Shown: positions 55,994 through 64,000 of the stretch, one piece after another
Layout: each line of letters opens with the position of its first letter
Position numbering within the stretch: position 1 is the stretch's first letter
Source of the DNA: Hyaloperonospora brassicae
Taxonomy: Eukaryota > Oomycota > Peronosporomycetes > Peronosporales > Peronosporaceae
Assembly (NCBI GenBank): GCA_947650285.1
Contig: CANTFL010000563.1
Location: forward strand, 1-64,000
Direction of reading: 5' to 3'
Length of the DNA stretch: 64,000 nucleotides
Notes under the pieces: generated by a model
Databases searched by the model: none
What the model was told of the DNA's origin: nothing
The model's input: the letters and a program-made list of their open reading frames with translations, nothing else
Made by a program: the position numbers and the translations under genes

Positions 55994-56431
55994 TGTAAGG
56001 GGGTAATCCTCATACATGATATTATCGTATATAAGATTTAACAATTGGAATATTACGTTAAATGTTCCGCTTAGAATATCACGAGACACAGTGAGATTCT
56101 TGCGGTGACCCAAGGGTCAACTCGTTAATTGATACTTGGAATGACGTCAACCCACCAATCGCTGTTTGACGCGCAATGGATGGTTACTGACGTCACACTA
56201 CATGTTCGTTTATTAATGTAATTTAGTTAGGACTAATCGACAATATACGTGTATTAAGACTTATTTATGTCCAATACAGTTGTACTTATATCACGACCAA
56301 AATCCATCGTCTTAGTTTTTGTCTTCCTCTGTACTCGTGTACGTGAGTTTACAGGGCACTAACAAGCTCTGCTGTCAGTAAGAGTTCACCCCGTGCTATT
56401 ATGAGTACTTGTCTGTCACTGTTCCGTTACA
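55994..56431 (+). repeat. Solo LTR of the Gypsy-2 family (438 bp, diverged)
   Basis: Begins TGTAAGGGGGTAATCC and ends TTCCGTTACA. Colinear with the Gypsy-2 LTR throughout (shared GAATATTACGTT-like, GTCAACCCACCAATCGCTG and GACGCGCAATGG segments). Flanks GACTT and GGCTT fit a target duplication with one change. No internal sequence is attached. Confidence 0.85.
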
Positions 56432-56729
56432 GGCTTCCTGGAAGTTACTGTTCGATAGCGTTAGCATGTGGGATACTTTGTAGTGCCACGCCACAAGCAC
56501 AGACAATTGTAAATAATATGACGGGAACTAAAAGCCATTCCATTCAGACCGTGTCAGGTGCACAATATAAGCACGGCATGCCACATCGGGTGATATTTAC
56601 TTGATAAGAAGAAATCATGTATGTTTGCTTTATCTTGTCAAAAGGCCATTGTGATGTACGGACTTTTCCTATCAAAATCTCTATATCAGTGGCCAAACCG
56701 AAGGTCAACGAGCTGGAGGTTTGCCATAG

Positions 56730-57490
56730 ATCGCCGAACTCGCTTTTATAGTGCAGAGCGCTAGAAGATCGAGCGTCAGTTTCATCATATTATTTGTATA
56801 ACGAGCCAGGATAGGGCAGGGACCACCAAATTTGGCTATGCGATGTAGCAAAAGAGATAACCTGATCAAGTGCAGAATTGCTGAGGTCTGGACACGAGTA
56901 AATTACGATAGCTCCCTGCACGTGCTAGATTATGCCTGCCGTCGAACCTCTAAAGGCATAGCTTGTAGAGGTCTCAACTGGTAGCGCCAATAGTTCAGAA
57001 AGCCCTGGTTGGGTAACAATCGCTGCCAGCGAAAGAGGTAGTCTCGTCGCCGACAAGCCGGTTAACCTTAGTTACAAAGACCGTTTTGAGTCGCGTCGAA
57101 GACGAGCTGGTGAGCCTCGAAATAAGAAACCGTGTACTAATGACTTGTCCAGGTGAGGAGCCTCTGGACCTCAGCCGAGCGCAACGTAAATCCTCTAGTC
57201 AGGCGTTATCTGCACCTGGTGTCATGTGAAAGCGCGTAAAGTGTCGTCTTTCACCTGTTTATGAGACGTCACAAGAAGTGAAAGGCTTAGAAGCTGCTCA
57301 GCCTAGGCAGGATTACGCTTCATTTGGTGGCAAATAGCCAATTAAGCGAAGCAACAAATGAACCCGAAGGGGCGAATCTCGTGGTAATTTATCCTACCGT
57401 ACCAGCTCGTTTCGCTGACTTATCTCGACGATTGTTGTGTTTGTGCGTTGAGGCTGTATTCGGATAGATTTGACTAGCTAAAATTCCACA
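56730..57490 (+). repeat. Long Gypsy LTR family, copy B (partial)
   Basis: Matches about 59300-60038 of the Gypsy-3 LTR (for example TTATGCCTGCCGTCGAACCT, TAGCTTGTAGAGGT, GTTTGTGCGTTGAGGCTG) and ends near CCACA. The minisatellite-bearing 5' part is not recognisable, so the left end is uncertain. Confidence 0.7.
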
Positions 57491-59050
57491 CCTTCGTTCG
57501 CTAATGCTTTTGTTTTCGATTTATCTAAGCCACCATATTTAGCATCGTTGGTTAATCGCGGAAGAATAAAGCAAACAGTGTTCTTGCAGGTTATCAGGAC
57601 CTCTACGGTAACATTAATGATGCTACAAGCTAGCCATATTTGATAAGAGTGTGAGCATATACCTGATTCCTCACGTACACGAGCACTACGTAAGCCCTTG
57701 CAGCCAAATGGACAAGCTAATTGTAGTTAAATCATAGCTGTACTCCATTACATATACTTTTAACAATGTAATGTTTCGATGTAGTTCATCCAATCTAACT
57801 ACATACATGCGTGACGGCTACGACAAGTATAGAGAACACATTGATACAAGATTCAGGGTCTGTGTATGAAACTATTGTGGTCAAACACCAAGTATTGCTC
57901 GATGCTGGTACGCTACCTACAAGCGTAATGTCAGCTAGATCGAAGACGAAGTTTCGTCCGCGCTCGATTGAACTATCAACGTCATGAGCACGAAGGATAC
58001 CGAGACATGTGACTTTGGGGGCGCTCGTGCCGACGAAGATGGCTGTGCCACGATTTTCTTCATGCTCATCAGGTAATCTTAGCTACCCACATCTAAGATC
58101 GACTCTACTCCAGGGCTAACATTCCGTCTACAACCGAATACGATAGTTCCGTTCGATGACAAAGACGTTGCAGATATCTAATTATATCGTGTTCGATGAA
58201 GATTGACATGGTAATTTTGATGTATCGGCCTACGCCTAATTTACAGCTAGTGAATCTCCAATTCCATGTGGTTAACATTTCAAAAGTGCATCGTAGTTAC
58301 GTATTGTACTTGAAGTTGAGGAAGTGGCGTGGGTAAACGAAGCCATATAGTTCACGGTAATTTTAACTTTAACTATGAAAAGATATCCATTACGCCTATG
58401 ACGTCTTGATGATTCCTTGCAGAGTCAACTTCGCCACAAGACCCTTCACGATAGTAGTTGTGAGCGTACACGGTAATAATTTGTGCTATGACTCGTACCC
58501 GTGGCTGAAGCAGCAGCCAAATCACTTGTGTGCGATCGAGAGTGTGGTATCCGTAGTGTGGGATCTATATGTCGGGCCCAATCGTCCTTAAACCTTCAGC
58601 TTCAAAGGCACAGCAAAGCTTTGACCAGGGCCAACTTTTGCGGGCTATTCACTGTGTATAAGAGTGATCAGTTTGTGCGATCTAAGCACGTGCCGTACCA
58701 ATCGGGTGAGGTGCAAATTAATGTCGATATTCATTTGGTAGTTATGGCGGCCCGACGCAAGATTTACGGTTCAATTTAAAAAAGATATAAAATATATAAG
58801 CCCAATGTATTCTTAGTCAATTGTTTTACAAATGAAGACGTATGAACAGCTGAATGAAACGAATACAAGGCAGCGTAGCATATCAAAGCTGTATGAATTT
58901 CTTCATCTTGCTATATAGGGAGAAAGCGTGACGACTTATATGTATGTAGTACAAATTCTACTTCATGAGGATCCGCTGCTAACGCACACAATAACACCTA
59001 TGGTCGTAATGTGTGTAAGTCTATTGTTACGCATACATACGAGACTGCGG
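57491..59050. other. No recognised gene
   Basis: Mixed sequence with short frames at 58406-58591 and 58501-58779 that look partly protein-like but overlap in different frames. Possibly a decayed insertion; no family recognised. Confidence 0.35.
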
Positions 59051-60038
59051 TGTGGTGTAGAGAATTTCAAACCTCGTGATATCAGTGAGGGGTCAGCGAC
59101 CCGAGAGCCGGCGACCCGAGAGCCGGCGACTCGAGGGCTGGCGACCGAAGGGTCGACGACTTAGTGTCGAAGACTTTAAATTTAGCGGCTCGAGTGACAG
59201 CGACGAGGGTCGGCAACTCGAGTATCGGCGACTCCAGTGTCGGTGACTTAGGTGCCGGCGACTCAGGTGCCGGCGACTCGGGTGTCGGCGACTCAAGGGT
59301 AGTGCAGAACGCGAGAAGACCGAACGACAGATTCATCATTTTATTTGTATTAGAACTAGGGAAGGACAGAGAGCCATTCAATCTGGCTCTGCGAGATAGC
59401 AAAAGAGATAAACCAATACAGTGCAGAGTTTTCGAAGTCCAAGACACGCGTACACTTATGTTAAGTCCCTGTGTGGGCTAGATTATGCCTGCCGTCGAAC
59501 CTCGAGAGACATAGCTTGTAGAGGTATCGACTGGTAGCGCCAAGAGTTAAGGAAGGCCCGGGTTGAGCAGCGCTCGCTACTAGCGAAAGAAGCAGTATCG
59601 TCGTCCACGAGCCGGTAAACCTCAGTAAAGGTACCGTTGATAGTCTTGTCAAAGGACAAACCGGTGGCCCAATAGAAGGCACCGCTAAGAGTCTTGTTGA
59701 GCGACAAGCTGGTGGGACTCAGCCGGGGACACCGTAATTCTTCTAGTCGGGCGGACACTGCACCCGTGCACCTGTGATAACGCGTGAGCGTCGGCTTCCA
59801 TCTTTTGGTGTGAAGTCACAGGGAGTGGAAGGGTTAGAAGCTGCTGAGCTCAGGCAGACTTTCGGAGAAATTGCTTGTAAGGGATCAGTTAGGCGAGAGC
59901 CACAACTGAACCCCGAAGGGGCGAACTGCGTGGGGAGTATTCCTCACGTACCAGCCCGTGCGCCGACTAAGCTCGGCATTTGTTGTGTTTGTGCGTTGAG
60001 GCTGTTGTATTACAGATTTAACTAGCTACTATACCACA
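59051..60038 (+). repeat. 5' LTR of Gypsy-3 (copy C of the long LTR family, about 988 bp)
   Basis: Bounded by TGTGGT and ACCACA. It contains the 15-bp minisatellite (59096-59297, units like GCGACTCAGGTGCCG) and is followed by the internal region of a Gypsy element. The start of the internal region reads GGTGCCGAGACCGGG (60042 on), a possible primer site. Confidence 0.75.
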
Positions 60039-60253
60039 ACAGGTGCCGAGACCGGGTAATTAAGGGTGTGCAATTGTTTATTAGGTGCCAACCAACTACG
60101 ATCAATATGGTTATGCATTCGAAACTAGCGAGCGACGGGATCTCAGCGACTGCTGGGTATCGGTGAGCGCTGTGTCAAACTAAGCGTCAACGAATGACAT
60201 CGAGGTGAATGTGTGGGCGTAACGAGAGCCTGTAATCGACGAGTTCGAAGGGG

Positions 60254-62670
60254 ATGACAATGGGGAGAAAGAGAAATATGGAAGAGACGAGTACGACAGT
60301 GGATGAGTACTCGAGTAAGATGAACATGCGTGTGCTACACGCGGGGCGTGTGGGTCGTGTACAGGCCATGAAGGAGAGACACGCACAAGCGGTGAAAGAC
60401 TTTGTGCAAGCTGAGAAAGGAAAGGGCGATGACGACGAACTGAGGTTGGGCATAGGAGAGCTACAATCGGCCATCTTCAGGACCCCGAAGAGGAACTCCA
60501 CACCACAGGCAAACCGGATCCTCTATCGAATTGCTGAAGAGATACAGAAGAGCAAATAAATCAAGCAGTTTGACATAGAACGATCTACCTAAGCGAAATG
60601 GTCGGAGCTCAGCACCATGCTGAACATGACCTGCACCTTTGAGCATTGGGGCACTCTCGGCGTAGACTGTCTACCTCTTGCGCGCGGTGAGATACGAGTA
60701 CAAGACGTCGCAGGACCTCAAGATGGCTGAGGCAATCTTTAGCCCACGGGTGATTGACAAAGAGATAAAGGAATGGAGATCCAAGCTCAGGGACTCATTT
60801 GATATCGATGCGATCTCGAGCGTTAACAAGACGATGTAACAGCTGTACGGGCAAGTCTTCCCGATGGAAGAGAAGGCGCCAACACCATCGCGTTATAAAT
60901 CGATAGCGAGGGCTAGCGAGACTCAAGCGTGGACGAATGTTCGCAGGGGTTTACATTGTGAGACGGAACAGAAAGTATTTTCGCGAGTGTAGAGATCGCC
61001 TTACATGGAGGACGTCGATATGGAGACACCAAATTCATTCCCTTTGACGAGACGGAAGAATTAGCCAAAGAGAGGAGAAAATGGAAGAGGACTCTATGAC
61101 GACGACGATGAAGACTGGAAATGATAGCAACTGGGAAGCATTTCGACGAGCAACTGCAATCGTCGTTAGAGTGTTGATGGATCCTTGAGTAAACGAGGAC
61201 GAAGATTCTATGAATGCGACGATGACGACGATATATTTGGACTCGACAGCAAAGGGGAAGCAATTCGACAAGCAACTGCAATCGTCGTTAAATTGCTGAT
61301 GGATTCTTGTGCGAACGAGTACAGGTACTAGAGATATGGACACACACCCCGTTGGAAAAAATTTTCTTTTTTAAGGAAGAAGATACCGGTCCGATGAAGC
61401 TTTCGAGTGGATCAAGACGTTCACTAAAGCGATGAAAGGAACGTGCGAGCCCCAGAACGACTGATGTGAGTTATTTTTGTTGAGCCTGGGGAAGGCGACC
61501 AAGAGTTGGTATCGACAGTTGTCGAAAAAAAACAACGGACATGGAAGTTGCTCAGCAGTGTTTTTGGAGTACTACTGTTCGCAGTGCGATCAGTCGGCAA
61601 GGTCCAGATACTACTCGGCGAAGCGTCAGAAATCTGAACATGTGTGCGACTTCCTCCTGCGCCTAAATTGATATGAACGAGCAGCACAGATTCAATGCGA
61701 GAAGGGTGGAGCCGAGTCTAAAGATCATGTGGAGCACTTCTTGCTCAACGGTGGAGATGATGGCCTAATAGATTTCATCTACCCGCAACGATTGGGTGAT
61801 ATACAGCGAGTGGGACAAATCATCAGTCACCGGTTGCTAGGCAAGAAGCGCAAGAAGCAGCACGACCGGATAAGCAACAGTCGACTGTCCGATTCCCACA
61901 GATACGAGTCCCGAGTCAATCACCGCCGAGACAGTCGAAATGACAGTACTCGTCGGTCGGAGAGCCGACGTGACGACAAGATCATTGAGCACCGGTTTAA
62001 TCATCGAGGATGACGTGACGATTTGCGATTCGATCATCGGGAAAGACGTGACGAACACCGAGTCGTCAGCCGAGACCGACAACCACGGCGCGAAGGACTG
62101 ACAGAGCGATACGAGAGTGATAATAGTCGCCGTATTACCCTCGCGTTAGCGCTCACAGACGATTAACTTGCTGCAATTGACGAATTGAGATTCAGACAGC
62201 ACGCCGACCAGTAAGAGTCGGCAGACAAAGAAAGCGACTATGACCACTCGAACGACTACGAATCGGACCCTGAAACCGATTATGTGGAAGTGGGTAGAGA
62301 GGTGAACAGGGCGACGTTACCTACAGAACGCGGCGAGCCAGTACGATATGATCCCAACTCTATGAGTCGGACGGAGGTACCAGCCGATCATAGTGGACGG
62401 GCCTTTCAAAGGGATCGAGTAAACCATCGTCATCGACACGACCACTAGATAGAACGCCGACCATGGGGTCCCTGCGGTGCGTGTGGTGCAGCAGGTCACG
62501 ACGCTCATTTTTTCAGACGCCGTTGCAAGTCCTGCAAACAAGTGCATAACGCAGACCAAATTGAATTGTTCACTGAGTTTGAGATACTGAAAAAGTTTGT
62601 CAAGTCATCGGTTGATCGGACAAATGTGCCTGAAGAACTCCAACACATATATTCGCCTATCCATTTAAAC
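60254..62670 (+). pseudogene. Gypsy-3 gag region, disrupted
   Basis: The first open frame, 60254-60559 (start MTMGRKRNMEE or the inner MGRK), is Lys/Glu-rich. Further on are FEWIKTFTKAMKGTCEP (about 61400), an Arg-rich stretch (61840-62100, RRDSRNDSTRRSESRRDD), and a C-x2-C-x4-H zinc knuckle extended by RRRCKSCKQVH at about 62470-62550. Many stops and frameshifts separate them. Confidence 0.75.
61083..61326. repeat. Two-copy tandem duplication, period about 122 bp
   Basis: CAACTGCAATCGTCGTTA at 61151 recurs at 61273, with matching flanks over about 120 bp and drift between copies. It lies within the decayed gag of Gypsy-3. Confidence 0.8.
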
Positions 62671-62985
62671 TAGGAGGATCGCCGACTTTGACTTGGTAGG
62701 AAAAAAACGGGCTGCCACAGTCAGTGGAACCAGCAGTCGACGCGAATTACGTGTTCACTCTCGTTGGAGACAAAAGAAGGCTCGGCGATAAAGTGTATGG
62801 AAGGGGAAATGGTATAAGGGACCAACCGAAGTCGTCCGGTACAGACGAACAGGCTGAAAGAGAAAGAGTGATGGCAGGATGGACGCATCACGTAGCTCTC
62901 GGTGACGGATGGAATCGAAGAAGCCACTGAGGTTGTTACAATGGGAGCAACTATCATTGGGTGATCCAGAAAGTTCGATCGAAGA

Positions 62986-63946
62986 GTGAGAATGATAGCT
63001 TTTGTAATGGCAGCAGTGAATGATGAACGGAATAAGATACGACTTAACACCGGGGATAACATCCCGGCGATCAGTGAGTCTTTCGCACGAAAACTTAAAC
63101 TCAAGGGTCACATGAGCACGGACAAGCAGATTGACGTACAAGGAATCGGGAAGTCAAAGGTGGAAACGACATCAAGAGTTACATTCAAGATAACCCTGGG
63201 GTGGAAGTTGGTCTATGAATTCGAAGTATGGATCATGCCGCATCACGCGGGGGTGGACCTAATCTTCAAAACAGACTTCATGATCCCATCCGGTTTCCGT
63301 CTCGATCTCTTCAATTCGACGGCAGAGTTACCCGACGAGCTGGTTGTACCACTGCTCAAGTCCTCGAAAGAGGTTGACGAAGAGGAGTGGGAAGAGACGT
63401 CACAGGGGGACGCAGAGATACCATAATTGTCGATCAACGAGGGTATGATGTATTCCAGCTGCAGCGTCAACAACCACCTATGTCGACGCACGAACTGTGG
63501 GTTCGTCGATTACCCGCACTGCTACCCACAGTTATATACAACAGGAGAGGAAAAGCGAAGACGGTCCGATCAACCACTTTTTGCACAATGGGTAACGACA
63601 TCTCCAGCCCATTACCCGATAGTTGTGTGGATGCATCACGGCACGCTACCACGAGATGAAGTATATGTACGCGTGAATTCGTCGAAGTACAGAGAATAGA
63701 TAGTGCTGGTATACGAACATGTGTTCGACAAAGAATTGTTACAGATAGAGAAACGTTTGTATGAGGAATAGTTGTTCCGACAATCACCGGCTGTGGAACG
63801 ACCGATTTACACACTACCGCGGGCCATCCTTCGTCGAGATAAAGCGACTATGGGTACAAAATGTCCGATCAACAAGGAAGAGCGTAACCGTGAGAGCGAA
63901 GACAGTGCAAAGAAACAACAAGCTCAGAATGGTCCCACGGAGCTGA
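62986..63946 (+). pseudogene. Gypsy-3 protease region, disrupted
   Basis: Frame 62986-63426 encodes a retropepsin-like fold (IRLNTGDNIPAISESFARKL, QIDVQGIGKSKVET, MPHHAGVDLIFKTDFMIPSG). The catalytic D-T/S-G is N-T-G here. Downstream frames (63387-63946) continue as MSTHELWVRRLPALLPTVIY and end at the window edge, with shifts between them. Confidence 0.8.
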
Positions 63947-64000
63947 CAAGGAGTGAACCTGATAGTGGTGATATTCATTTCGCTGATCTCTATCCGAAAC

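Larger units (their letters stand above)
59051..64000 (+). mobile_element. Gypsy-3: decayed Ty3/gypsy element, runs off the window
   Basis: 5' LTR, then remnants of gag and protease in order; RT and the 3' LTR would lie beyond 64000. It has a different Gag and LTR family from Gypsy-1 and Gypsy-2, and no excess of short inverted repeats was noticed. Confidence 0.85.

Noticed and set aside
59082..59447. Minus-strand frame with five-residue ESPAP repeats, 121 codons
   Set aside because: It is a translation of the 15-bp minisatellite within an LTR; the repeat period being a multiple of three keeps the frame open by chance.

Overview
The window looks like nuclear DNA of an oomycete (Phytophthora or downy-mildew type). 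This is inferred from compact GC-rich host genes with short GT-AG introns (about 50-150 bp), abundant Ty3/gypsy and Ty1/copia elements, a possible signal-peptide/RxLR-like ORF and a protist-style Rab-like/SH2 gene. No taxon was confirmed by search. LAYOUT: 1-7680 is a full-length, apparently intact Gypsy element on the minus strand (Gypsy-1; LTRs identical by eye; gag, -1 frameshift signal, pol with chromodomain, plus a 459-aa antisense ORF starting next to the 3' LTR). 7681-14640 is AT-rich, gene-poor and full of short decayed ORFs, with a 1.1-kb solo LTR that carries a second 235-bp LTR-like insertion with a perfect 5-bp target duplication. 14.6-16.9 kb holds no recognised gene. The host gene island is 16.9-27.4 kb: a small secreted RxLR-like candidate (-), a secreted protein (+), an F-box-like hypothetical (-), a nine-exon Ras/Rab-like GTPase fused to an SH2 domain (+), and a three-exon TM9SF/nonaspanin (-). 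29.58-47.71 kb is a cluster of three retrotransposons that landed within only about 370 bp of host sequence: Copia-A (-, decayed), Copia-B (-, decayed) and Gypsy-2 (+, many stops but nearly identical LTRs). 51.26-53.50 kb encodes a class-V PLP aminotransferase-like protein. 55.99-56.43 kb is a solo LTR of the Gypsy-2 family. 56.7-57.5 and 59.05-60.04 kb are two more copies of the long LTR family; the last is the 5' LTR of a decayed Gypsy (Gypsy-3) that runs off the window end. MOST INTERESTING: Gypsy-1 and Gypsy-2 are diverged relatives that share four unusual traits. (i) A gene on the opposite strand reads from next to the 3' LTR back into the end of pol. (ii) A -1 frameshift cassette sits at the gag/pol junction (AAAAAAC or its decayed form, a 5-7 nt spacer, a 9-12 bp hairpin holding the gag stop). 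(iii) A polypurine tract and primer-site region are conserved. (iv) Perfect short inverted repeats (arms typically 8-10 bp) occur extremely densely through coding sequence. Separately, both copia elements use a primer-binding site copied from the initiator-tRNA anticodon arm, and its AUG serves as the gag start codon. The Rab-like/SH2 fusion is the most notable host gene.
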